Assembly: GCA_037447655.1 (NCBI GenBank)
Contig: JBBHKE010001453.1
Span: forward strand, 37,552 to 101,551
Source: Zygnema cylindricum
Lineage: Eukaryota > Streptophyta > Zygnematophyceae > Zygnematales > Zygnemataceae
Length of the DNA: 64,000 bases
Direction: 5' to 3'
The notes beneath the pieces were generated by a model, which was not told the DNA's origin, did no database searches, and was given only the letters and a program-made list of their open reading frames with translations. How positions within the stretch are numbered: the stretch's first letter is position 1; each line of letters opens with the position of its first letter. The translations under genes were made by a program, and so were the position numbers. Below are positions 43,774-54,082 of the stretch, one piece after another.

Positions 43774-43886
43774 CATTTCGATACCAAGATCGGTTTGACC
43801 TACGGGTCGTTTTCTCTCTTTTAGGCCGTTACCTTCGCGGTTCAGCCCTTACTGTTTATTCCTGCAAATATGTTTCCGTACTTGCG

Positions 43887-44678
43887 ATGACAGAGTTTTC
43901 TCCAGCTTTCGCTACGAGTCCTACTATTATAGAACAACCAAAAATTCCCAACCAACTGGCTATTTTGGAAGTCCTTGATCTCAACGGTGATGTTATTACA
44001 ACAGCAGTTGCGGAAATACCGCAGCAGTTCGCTATAGCCGCACGTGCTGGAATCCCAGCACGACAGCATGACGATCCCTATTTGGATCCGCTCTCTATCA
44101 TATTTGAAATGTTTCAAGCGGAATACAGTATGCAAAACCCTGACCAAGTTCTTGAGTTAATGAACTTCGAACGGAAGTCACGAGAGACTGGCCCTGCCAT
44201 GCATGCTCGTATGGAAGCTCTTCGTGAAGCATTGCCAGACTTAATGGCAGATGCTGAAGTTGTCCAAAAATTTGTAGGACAGTTTCCGAGTCAGTCTAAG
44301 AAATTTATTCAGTGTCACCTGACTCAAACCTACGGCTTGAAGTTCACTTTCGACCAAACCTCCCAGCATGCTGTGGAATACAAAATGCAAAAATGTTGGT
44401 GGGAAGCCCATGACCGTCCTAAAGCGGTCCGGAAAGAACCGATTTTTCCACCATGGAACAATCCTTGTCCTAACAACCGGCCTCCTAAAATCCGGGCCAT
44501 GGGAACCCCACTTGTTGCTCTCGGAAACGGATTATGTTTTCGATGTGGGAGGACAGAGCATGAAGCTCGAATGTGTCTAGACAAAACTGCTACCTGTACA
44601 CATCGTAAGCAAACCGGACATTATGTCCAACGTTGTCATATAAAGAACCCGGAATTTTCCTATCAGAAACCAAATTAA
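43887..44678 (+). pseudogene. Gypsy Gag
   Basis: An open frame of 263 codons, the nucleocapsid-forming protein of the gypsy element. The body includes a retrotransposon gag-like helical region (about residues 75-180). Two zinc knuckles close it: CFRCGRTEHEARMC (intact) and CTHRKQTGHYVQRC, whose second Cys is Arg. The frame ends at 44678 and a following stretch in another frame (44770-44860) encodes a charged coiled-coil-like segment. Confidence 0.8.
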
Positions 44679-45011
44679 GAGTGGTGGCATTCCCGCTCGA
44701 TCCGCAAAACCGGTTCAACTGGTTAAGGAATCGGAAAAGGATACCACTCCACCTAAGGTTTCCCGACGAGAGAGAGAGAGAGCGTTTGGAAATGCAAGAG
44801 CAAATGGCGGCTGTGATGAATGAACAATTCACAGCCTTCATGACTCAAATGAAGCCACAATTTACAGGCATGGCTTGCACTGTTGTACACATGCCCACGT
44901 TGGCAGGTCGAATCTTTACGAGATTCCACCATCCAACAATGAGAGCCTACGTTCGACAAAGGGTCGACCGATCACTCCCGTGACGGTAAACCTCCTACCA
45001 CACGCATTCTT

Positions 45012-45680
45012 TTGCCATTCACTAAAGAACCTTCTGCTTCCTTACCTGTAATCGCTTCAGCCATCGCGGCTAAAGCTCTTAACATGGTGGATCGAACTAT
45101 ACAGGAAGCACACCGCGTGAAGGAACGCTTGTGCATTCTATCCACTATGATTTCCGACTCACAAAAAATCTCCTTTACCTCCGATAGCTCAGTTGCAACT
45201 GCCGCATTACAAGCACTTCAGCTGCACAAAAATCTTGCCGCTATTCAGCCTATTTCCATAGAGGAGCAAAATCCCCTCGATCCTCACATATGTTTTTTGG
45301 ATAACGGGAAGGGTGCATTGTTGATCAATGGTATAGCCCTTTCCCTGCCTCTCATGGATATGGGTGCAAAGCCCGTGATATTAGGCTCTAGCTCTGCACT
45401 CAAGCTTGGTCTAACTTCGAACAAGCATCAATCCACTTCGACTCGCTTGTTAACATCAGCGGGTACAACCGAGCCAGTCCTAGGAATCACTAAGGAACCG
45501 CTCGTTTCAAGTTCCAGAACGGAACGGCCACTAACTTTGCTGAAATCTCGGTTCACGCTCTAGTCACTAAATGCAGTGACAATGAATGCCTACTGGGACA
45601 AGACGTTATATTTCGTGTAGGGGGTGGAGTTGACATGCATGATCAGACATTTTCTAATAGGCCCACTAACTTCCGAGAGT
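45012..45680 (+). pseudogene. Gypsy aspartic protease region
   Basis: Open at 45012-45563. A retropepsin-like site reads LPLMDMGAKPVILG, so the usual D-T/S-G is D-M-G; activity is unlikely. The domain continues after a frameshift with LLGQDVIF...GGGVDMH (about 45590-45640). Directly followed by the linker to the methyltransferase. Confidence 0.7.
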
Positions 45681-45959
45681 GCAAAATCTGCATTCGGCTA
45701 ATTTCCGCTAGAAAGCCCATACCTGTTATGGCAAATTCGGCCACATCCATACCTGCATTTTCACGGAATTCGGTGGGGGCCGAAATATTTCACTCATTGT
45801 CAGCAGAAGAAATTATGCGTGATAGTTCTTCCTTACCAGAAAATTTCAATGACCCTGGTTTTGTTAGAGATACGAATGAATTTGACCGAATCTATAACCA
45901 AACCTTGTCCATTCCACTTTCTCCGGCCTCTCCTACAATCTTAGTCCCTACAGACTCTT

Positions 45960-46990
45960 CTGGGTTTCTTCACATTAATAAGAATCCGGTCCAATTGAAA
46001 CCTCATCCAAATGGATTGGTGATTTAGGACTTCTTCCCTGGAATACGCACTTCTCTTCTTGCATGTTTGCGGAATGGATTATTAATCCAATTTTATCATT
46101 CGGTTGAGATTGATCCGTTAGCACGAAAATCACAATTACATCATTGTAATCTGTTGCATTCCCAATACCCGCATTTGTTACCAAAATCTGCATACGAGCA
46201 AATACATACTGCCCTCTCACAAGACATTCGAATTGTGGGTAACCATCATTTACTGGAGATTGGTCCAATCGATCTAGTTTTTGGCGCATGGGAGTGTTAG
46301 GGAATGTCTCGGGCCAGGAAAGGTCTCGGATTAGCCGATCCCCGCACCAAATTACTTTTTGAGTTGGTTCGCATTCTGCATTTTCTACAAACTTTAGATC
46401 ATCCTATGGGGTATATCTTGGAAAATATCGCAGCTTATAATGATCCAAGACTATTAACGGATCGAACAATCAATTGGTCCACCTTTTATTATTGACGATG
46501 TTCGCCATGGTTCACTAGCACACTGGGTTCGCTCCAAGTGGGCGAACATGATCAATATTGGTCGACTCCGTGAGGCCAACTTGTTTGTTCGTCCTCCTCC
46601 TACAAACATCCAGGCTGCCATTCTTCCTTTCCACAAGTTGCAGCCTTGCATTCAAAAGGACTGTCCCCCCAATTTTAATATCAATGTCCCAGGTCAACCT
46701 CTCAAGGTTCTTCCAACCTTAATCCCTTACCCACATTCACACGCATTCTCTAATGACGGTCCTAGCATGCTCCGAAACATTGATACCGGTGAGCTCGAAG
46801 AGCCTACCTCTACGGAGTGAGAACACCTCATGCATTTTATCCCTGGCACTACAGCCGCTCTTGGTCTTACACAACGTCAAAGATGCACTTTATTAGGTCG
46901 TGTCATGGACCCTCGGTCTTTGTCCTTTGTTTTTGGTCTTGGGAATGCAGCTGGTAGCCACTCTTTGACACAACCGTCTCTACCAGCTGG
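45960..46990 (+). pseudogene. C5 cytosine-DNA methyltransferase domain inside the gypsy polyprotein
   Basis: Enzymes of this family move a methyl group from S-adenosylmethionine to cytosine in DNA. The motifs run in the unpermuted DNMT3-like order: motif I (FFPGIRTSLL, 46028-46057), acidic motif II (SVEID, about 46100), motif IV with the Cys nucleophile (GPIDLVFGAWEC, Cys codon 46295-46297; the usual Pro before Cys is Glu), ARKGLGL, motif VI ENI (46421-46429), then GPPFIIDDVRHGSLAHW (46476 on, next frame), and a C-terminal EHLMHFIPGTTAA...RQRCTLLGRVMD resembling the end of DNMT3. Lesions: TAG at 46025, TAG at 46298 (likely from CAG), a frameshift between 46440 and 46476, TGA at 46818 (CGA in the second gypsy copy). 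The position between protease and RT is fixed by both copies. Confidence 0.85.
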
Positions 46991-47219
46991 GGGGGGGATG
47001 CATCACTAAGTGAATCTTTCCGTCCCACTCTCAAAAAGACCACATTTCAATTTTTCCTCTTTCCTTCTCCAATTCCACCAGTTCTGAAAATCTCTATCTA
47101 CGATTTCATTAATCCTAGCCATATGTCCTGGTCTATTTTTGCATTCATAGCTGTCCAGTCTACTAGTTCAATGCATATTCCACCCACTCCTCATTGGATG
47201 GCTGCGCAGCTGGAATCAT

Positions 47220-48694
47220 TTGGTTAATTGCCTTAAACGGATACTTGTAGCTTACGAGTTAGGTGGAACGTTTATCGTAGATGAGCAGTTGGCGTTTGCA
47301 CCAGCCATGGAAGCTATGACAACCGAAAATCTCGATGCTTCTAAATGGGAATTCGGCACCAATCTAACAAAAGCCGAACAAGAATTAGTGAATGACGTAG
47401 TTTTATGAAATGTCAATGCTTTTGCTTTTTCTATGAACGATTTGGGTCATCACACCGCTTATAAGATGTCGATAGATCTCGAAGATAACTGCCCGATATT
47501 TAAACTGAAACATCGTCAGTCAAAAAATTGAATGGGAAATGGTAGACAAACGATGTGTTGAACTAGAGGAAGCTGGCCTAATCTATTGGTCAGACTCCAC
47601 ATTTGCAACTCCCACTGTCATGCATCGCAAAAACGATTCCGACAGTAATTTTACTTAGCGTCGAATGTGTGGTGATTATCGTGAACTAAATGCTAGAACG
47701 GTTCAAGATCGTCATCGCATGCCTCTTATTGAAGAAATATTTGATCACGTAGGCGGAGCGAAGTATTTCAGTATCCTTGACCTCCGTCAGGGATTCAATC
47801 AAATTGAGATAGAGGAAAAAGACCGGCATAAAACTGACTTTTGGGGTAACGGCCGATGGGAATGACTATAGTGCCATTCGGATTGAAAAATGCTCTAGCG
47901 GTATTTCAAAAAGTGATGGACTCAGTCCTCGGGGGTTGTAAGTTTGCTAGGTGTTACATCGATTACCTCATCATTGCCTCTGCTACTATCAAAGAGCATG
48001 CTGCTCACATCGAATGGGTATTGTCTGAATTAAAAAAGGTCGGATTAAAATGTCATCCAGCGAAATGCACCTTTGGAGCCGAGGGAGTGCCTTACCTCGG
48101 CCATTTTACCTCGGCTGAGGGGATCCTTCCTCTCGAAGCAAAGGGCAATCAGTAAATTGCCTGCTCCCACGGACCTCACAAGTCTGCGAGCCTTTCTCGG
48201 ACTTGCTAATTATTATCGCAGGTTTGTGTCTAATTTCAACACCATCGCATCTCCGTTAAATGACCTTCTCAAGAAGGAAGTGGCGTTTATATGGGGTCCG
48301 GATCAGATTTCCGCATTTCAAAAATTAAAAACCGCCTTATCGAGTGCTCCAATTCTCCGTCCTCCCTATCACAAACTCTCCTTTTGTCTCGAAACAAATT
48401 TTGGAAAACCCGCAATCGCTGCCATCTTGACACAAAGAGAGTTGAGCGGAGAAGAATCGTAGTGCTTGCAAGTAGAAATAACTGAGGCTGAATAAATTAT
48501 AGTAGCTACAGTGTAGGTTTTGAAGTCGTTCACTTCCGCCATTATTTGTACGGAAAACATTTCACCTCTTAACGATCATTAGCCCTTCCATTAGCTAATA
48601 ACTAATGATAAGCTCTCAGAAACTAGCTGAAGGACTTTAATTTTACAAGAATATGACGTGGAAATCATTCAACGACCCGGTTTGGTTAGTCTAA
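47220..48694 (+). pseudogene. Gypsy reverse transcriptase and RNase H
   Basis: RT starts near HHTAYKMSIDLED (47450). The core has MCGDYRELNARTVQDRHRMP, DLRQGFNQIEIE and FGLKNALAVFQKVMD. The catalytic box is YIDY instead of YIDD (about 47955). The connection domain reads ISKLPAPTDLTSLRAFLGLANYYRRF. RNase H begins LSFCLETNFGKPAIAA, where relatives have T-D-A-S, so its first Asp is Asn. Several frameshifts; inactive. Confidence 0.85.
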
Positions 48695-49891
48695 ATGCAG
48701 ACGCGATTTCCCGAAATCCTTTGCCCCGCTATAACGGATAACAGAGTTCGACAAGATTATGGCAATGACGAGATTCCTGCCATGTCAGCGGGTTCTTATT
48801 TTACTTACTGTCTGGCCTCTATTTCGAACCCTCGTCCCGCCACAGATCTTTGGCGTGATGGGCCTCTTATTCTTTTGCTATCCTCTCAGACCTTTAGGTC
48901 CGGCACCACCTCTAACAAAGAAGACAGAGTGAAAAAGAGAGCCAAAAATTACCTTTGGCTCGGGGGATCTTTAGTTGGGTTGTTGGCAGACGGAAGCCAT
49001 AGACACGTCCCTCGTCCTACCGAGCGGCTTTCTCTAATTGAGGAGATTCACACCGAGCTTGGTCACTACGGCACCAAGCGGATTTTAAGCCTAGTTCAGG
49101 CACGGTATTGGTGGTCAAGAATACAAGCCGATGTTGCTGCCATTCTACACAAGTGTGCCACTTGCGACCGTCTCCGGACTTCTTTCTCTAATCAGCAGAC
49201 TACGCTCCAACCTCTACCCATTAAAGGTTTATTCTATCGATGGTCGGTCAATCTGGCCAAACATTTTCTCATCTCTCGTAGAGGAAAACAATATATCATG
49301 ATTATGATCGTGAATTTTAGTAAGTGGGTGGAAGTCGTAGCTCTGCCTCACAAGACAGCAAAGTTGACTACCACCGCCTTTAAAGAACATGTTCTTATGA
49401 GATACGGTGCCCCAGCAGAGGTCCTTACGGATCAAGGTACAGAATTTCTGGGAGAATTTCAAGAGATGCTTGATGAGGCTCTCATCAATCATCGTCATAC
49501 TAGTAGCGATCACCCTCAGGCCAATGGCCTGGCTGAACAGGCACTCCAGACATTTAAGCGTGCCTTACGTAAGCATTGCTTAGAGAAACACATTTCAGTT
49601 TGGGTCCAGTCCCTCGGCTTCATTACCATAGGATATCGCATGTCAGTTCAAGCTAGTCTGGCTAATTTCAGTCCTGATTATGTTTTATTTGGGCGACAAC
49701 CGTTGCTCGGTCGCAATATTCAGAAAGTTGCAAGCTTTCCACTTCCACTGATATCTGACACTATTTTTTTGGAAGAACTCACTCGTCGTGCCTTGTTTTT
49801 TGCTCGTGAAATGCCTATGGCTTTTGATAATATGCAGATTGCTCAACATCGGGACACACTCCGGTTTGCTACCACTCGAAGCGGCAGTTAA
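48695..49891 (+). pseudogene. Gypsy integrase
   Basis: An open frame of 398 codons covering the end of RNase H and the integrase. Zinc-binding HHCC: H..GHYGTKR...C..C (49050-49170). Core: VNLAKHF, where the first catalytic Asp is Asn; VLTDQGTEF with the second Asp; NGLAEQALQTFKRAL with the Glu. The Asn change should abolish strand transfer. Confidence 0.85.
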
Positions 49892-49895
49892 AGGC

Positions 49896-50320
49896 CGCAA
49901 CATAAGTCCTATCGGGTGGGAGACTATGTTTATCTTCGCAAGCAACCGTTTGACACCTTGGACTCGGATGTTTCTGCACACATCCTACGGATTATCAAGG
50001 TGGATCCGAACGGAATGTTGGGATTACAAAGAGCCGACACGCGCACGTTCCGAGAGCACTCCAAGAAGTGTGCCCCATGTTATTTACCAGATTTGTCGCA
50101 GGATATGGATCCTATTCGGATGCCGATTACGGAAGCGACATCATGTACCTTTTGTCATCGATCGCACGAGGAAACTACCAGGTTACTTTGTGATCATTGC
50201 AATCAGGGGTTTCACATGGAGTCTTTGGTGCCACCATTGTTGGCGGTTCCAGATGGTCACAAGTTTTGCCACGGATGCCGCGAGCTTCCGGTCGTGTTGA
50301 CCAGCTTCTCTACGAGCTAA
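49896..50320 (+). pseudogene. Gypsy integrase C-terminus fused to a PHD finger
   Basis: After a frameshift the chain continues with an integrase C-terminal module (YRVGDYVYLRKQPFD...HILRIIKVDPNG). A PHD-type zinc finger follows near the end (about 50150-50285): CTFC-x11-CDHC-x4-H-x2-S, then PPLLAVPDGHKFCHGC. PHD fingers bind histone H3 tails. The spacing fits C4HC3, but the Cys after the His is Ser and the usual Trp is Lys in this copy, so binding is probably weakened. In chromoviruses a chromodomain occupies this place; a targeting role is inferred. Confidence 0.75.
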
Positions 50321-50332
50321 CGAGCTAGGGGG

Positions 50333-51922
50333 GGAATAAACCGACCTAACCATAACCAGCTAAGTCGTTGACCTTTTTTTTTTACCTTGCGTGTTGTTAT
50401 ATTTATTCATTTTTCTCTTTCATGTTTTATTTCATTCACAAATATATTTTCATCATTTGGGTTTAAGTGGAGCACAACTGATGATATTGCATGCATCTTC
50501 ACGTTATTTGGCACATGCACGACAACTGTCATGTTGCATCTCATCGGTCGTTTTAGTTGTTTATATTTAGGTGTTAGGATGGGTAGCCGCCACACTAATT
50601 TATATTTGGGTGTTATTTGGGTTTCACATGACCGTACGAGTTGTACAGTACTACATATAGTTCCTGGGATTCCCGCGACGACTTATACCGTACGACTTAT
50701 ATTTTCCAAGATTTGCGCAGACAGTGAATCAGGTCATTTCAAGTCGACCGTACTTATTTATTTTTCCCGAATTTTCCGCCGACGACTCATTTCCGATTTT
50801 GCCTTGGTACAAATAAACTAACCACGCCATATATATCTTTCGCGATTTCCACCGAAAGTGGATTCGATTATTTTACGTCGACCGTACGACTTACATTACC
50901 CGGAATTCCCGCGACTACAAATTGGACCGTATCTGCGGTCCTACCGTACCTAATTTCATTTCTCGGAATCCTGGCCAACAACAATTTGGAATCATTTCGC
51001 GTGAAGCAGCATCTCGGTCGTCAACGCGAAAGTGTACCAAGTTTGAATTACGACATCTAGACCGTTCGAGCGAGTGACAGGCAAATCAACTGTTAGTTTA
51101 GACGAAGCGACGTGATTGGACCATTTTTAGTCGTGACCATTTGGAGGTTCATGCGTTCACATGTAGATAGGAAGGGTTTTAATCCGTAGGTTATAGATTT
51201 TGTAATGTAGGGCATTAGAGTCCGACCTCCCATTGGCTGAATCCGAAACTAGACGCAATACTTACATAGCACGCTATTCTCTTATTGGCTGGTTTTCGCT
51301 AAGCGTAGTTTTTGTTACTTAGTTCATTTTAGATTATTTCCTGGTCACAATTTTCAAGTGCAGGAAATTATTTATTTATTTATTTTATAGTATTGAGGAT
51401 TTTCTGCAGCCATCTTTTTATTTTTAAAATTGTCCGGACAGCTAAGAGGCGATTTTCTGCCTTTGTGTGAAGCGACTAGTTTTCTATTACATTATCAATA
51501 TCTTGTAAAGCCTTACATAATAATCTATACGGCTTCGGCCAAGACCTACACGGTTTCCCTTCACTTCTCTCGTCCGTTTGAGTGGATTTCGACCGCGTTC
51601 TCGCGACACAAATTTCTTTTCCCGGCTGTGGCTGAGCTTTAATTAGTGTGGAAGTTGCATGTCGGGATTATTGATTTGTTGTTTTTATTCCTTGTGGTTG
51701 TGTATTTATTTCTATTTGGATTATGCAGATCTTTTGAGTTTGGCTATCTTTAACCTCATAAGTGTCGGACATATTGTCATTTTCAGATATTGCTTGTCTT
51801 TCTCGGTTGTCAATGTTTTGATTTGTTTTATTTAAGTATGAATTCAGATTATTCTCGATAAGATAACTCCCGCAAAGAATATAAATTGACCGTGGGGCCT
51901 AGTGGCCATCCATCGGCTTAGT
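50333..51922 (+). repeat. 3' LTR of gypsy (about 1,590 bp)
   Basis: Follows purine tract GAGCTAGGGGGGGA. Starts AATAAACCGACC and ends GGCTTAGTA. Comparison with 33713-36290 and with the adjacent second copy fixes both edges to a few bases. Confidence 0.75.
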
Positions 51923-52112
51923 AATAAACTGACCTAACCATAACAAGCTAAGTCGTTGACCTTTCTTTTTCTACCTTCTCTGTTGTTATTTATTCATATT
52001 TCTCTTTCATGTCTTATCTCATTCACAATATATTTTCATCATTTGGGTTTAAGTGGAGCACAACTGATGATATTGCATGCATCTTCACGTTATTTGACAC
52101 ATGCACGACACT
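51923..52112 (+). repeat. Second, partial gypsy LTR in tandem
   Basis: About 190 bp repeat 50333-50525, beginning ATAAACTGACCTAACC directly after the end of the first LTR. Cut at about 52112 by LTR J. Confidence 0.75.
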
Positions 52113-52978
52113 CTCTCAAGTCCCCACACTTGTCGCAGTCACTATAGACTGCAGAGGGAACCAGAGCCATGGTTGCCTAGACTATCTCAGGGAGAGAGAA
52201 GGGAGTCCAATCTAGTTTCTACCAAAAGGTGGCTGATCGAACCAGGATTTCATCTTGGTACTTACCTTCCGCCGAAGTAGTTAGTATCCGATAGCTTTGT
52301 CTTATAGTCTATGACCATTTCTAAGACATATAGGGTTGGTTAATTTTTTGAAGATGTAGACGTAGGAATTTCCATTTAACTAATGAAATGAACTGCTAGT
52401 GCATAGAACCTGTTGCACCTATATACACTATGAACAAATGGCATAAACATTTGTTTCGACGGCCAGTATGAAAAGCCAATTAGAATCAGACTGCCATGGC
52501 GTAAGCCGACTTTCCAAAATGGCCTCTTTGGCACTTTTTTGGTCATTACCACATCGGATGACACGTGGCGACATTACCTGGGTTTGTGGAATCTCCATCA
52601 AGCTTCACAACAAGTCTGGATGTGATAGGCGTCACCTATATTACCATGTCATATAAGTGTCGTACAGAAAGTACTCCGGCACCTGTACCTTTCTGTACTG
52701 TACAGTCATCAGATTGGTTCGTACTTCAGTAGTAGAGGGTTTAGAGAGGGATCTAGGACTTAGACAAATTAATCTAGCACCCTCTCTCCCAAAGAGCTCT
52801 TGTACAAAAGGTCAACTATGACCATTAATAATTTATTGTTGAGGGGAGCAAATTAAGCCACTCTTTTTGTTATGGACTCAGTGGAGTCTTGCCTTGACAG
52901 AAATGAAGCTGGTCATAGTTGTTTTCCGTCAAGGTGGCAGATATACCTGCTCAAACTCAAAGTGGTCAGGGTAACTAA
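52113..52978 (+). repeat. Copia LTR J (5' end missing)
   Basis: Aligns with solo LTR I from about its base 95 on (CTCAAGTCC.CACACTTGTCGCAGTCACT). AGGACTTAG at 52755-52763. Its end is disturbed by LTR L. Confidence 0.65.
52233..52310 (-). ncRNA. tRNA-like segment in LTR J (antisense)
   Basis: Minus strand: CCAAG-ATGAAAT-CCTGG T-arm-like, then TTCGATCA and TTTT (plus AAAA 52224-52227). Same place and orientation as in LTR I, more degraded. Confidence 0.4.
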
Positions 52979-53810
52979 AATTCTATGGGTTCCATTTTCC
53001 CACAGAAATCACAGACCTAAAGAAGCTTATCTAGATAGTGCCGACTCCAAGTTTATACAAACCCAAATGACTAACAGCTTGACAATCATAACTCGTATAC
53101 AACTTCAACTTGTGAAAAAAGACTTACTGTGTGCTCAGTTTCACCAGAGAATGCAAGGCTTGAACATGTGTTTTGGACAACATTCCCCACTTTGAATTTC
53201 CCTTAGAAATGCCGCCACCCTGGTAAGCAAAACATATGACCTACTACATCCCTATGTAGCTTGGACTCCCTTGAGTCCACAAACAAAAGAATCACTGAAT
53301 TTGCTCCCTGAGCAGTTAGTTATGGCTGGCCAAAGATGGCCTATAAATACAAAAGGTCACATGGAGAGAGGCGCCTCAAAAACGCTAAGTTTTTTAACTC
53401 CTACTCACAACTACCTACTACTCTACCCTCGCCCAATCAAAAGAGTGTATAATACAAGAAGGTACAGTGGCCGATTTTACTTCTTGTACGACCATTGTAC
53501 AACATGGCTTTAAGGTTGACACATGTCAACATGGGAGCCATCGTTCCTCCTCCCATCCTTTCCGGCGTCCAATGAGCTGGCGCCACGTTGCACAGTGCGC
53601 CGCTATGTCCGAAAGCCGCCAAAGATGCATTCGGGTTTGGCAGGGACGACGCTGTCCGTCCGATCATGTATTTTACACGGTTAGTTTTGCGTCCGCGAGC
53701 GCCGTTTGACTATAGATGTCGTTTCGTAAAGTTTGGTTTGTTTAAGTGAAAGTGACGTTTGCGTGAAACTTTAATCACTTGCCGAATCACAAACGTGTAT
53801 CGTTTCGTTG

Positions 53811-53880
53811 ACGCCTTAATGGGTAAGGCGAACATCTATAAAGAACTCTGTAGACCCATGTTCAAATCCTATTTAGGGCA
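53811..53880 (+). ncRNA. tRNA-like segment in LTR L (antisense)
   Basis: D-arm-like GCCTTAATGGGTAAGGC, B box ATGTTCAAATCC, end TTAGGGCA, then T5 at 53882-53886. Confidence 0.45.
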
Positions 53881-53957
53881 ATTTTTGGTGATCTATCAAT
53901 ATGTCTGTCTGTTTCTTTCTGACTATGTGATTTTTCTGACTATGGCGGTAGCCATGG

Positions 53958-53960
<3 letters not shown>

Positions 53961-54030
<70 letters not shown>
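53961..54030. repeat. (CT)35 microsatellite
   Basis: Uninterrupted CT dinucleotides within LTR L. Confidence 0.95.
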
Positions 54031-54032
<2 letters not shown>

Positions 54033-54082
54033 ACTCTAGAATCTAAATTACGAAATAAATATAAATTACTTCTTTTCAACAT

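Larger units (their letters stand above)
33713..51922 (+). mobile_element. Gypsy element with methyltransferase and PHD finger (nested insertions)
   Basis: 5' LTR 33713-36290 (first ~190 bp missing; solo LTR I inside at 34819-36008), leader 36291-37664, copia N inserted at 37665-43773 with target duplication CATTT, then gag to integrase 43779-50320 and 3' LTR 50333-51922. A further partial LTR follows directly (51923-52112). Internal order: Gag, protease, C5 methyltransferase, RT, RNase H, integrase, PHD finger. The extra domains and the very long span between protease and RT are unusual for gypsy. This copy is decayed. Confidence 0.85.
52979..54082 (-). repeat. Copia LTR L
   Basis: Minus orientation, TGTTGAAAAGAAG start at 54082 and a TAGAATTTTA end. 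U5 matches LTR I (CATTTGGGTTTGTATAAACTTGGAG-type), U3 matches N, so it is intermediate between the two families. Contains (CT)35 at 53961-54030. No clean target duplication found. Confidence 0.65.

Noticed and set aside
45635-46495. Host gene trapped between two retroelement pieces
   Set aside because: The methyltransferase lies in line with protease and RT, and a second gypsy copy has the same junction, so it belongs to the element.
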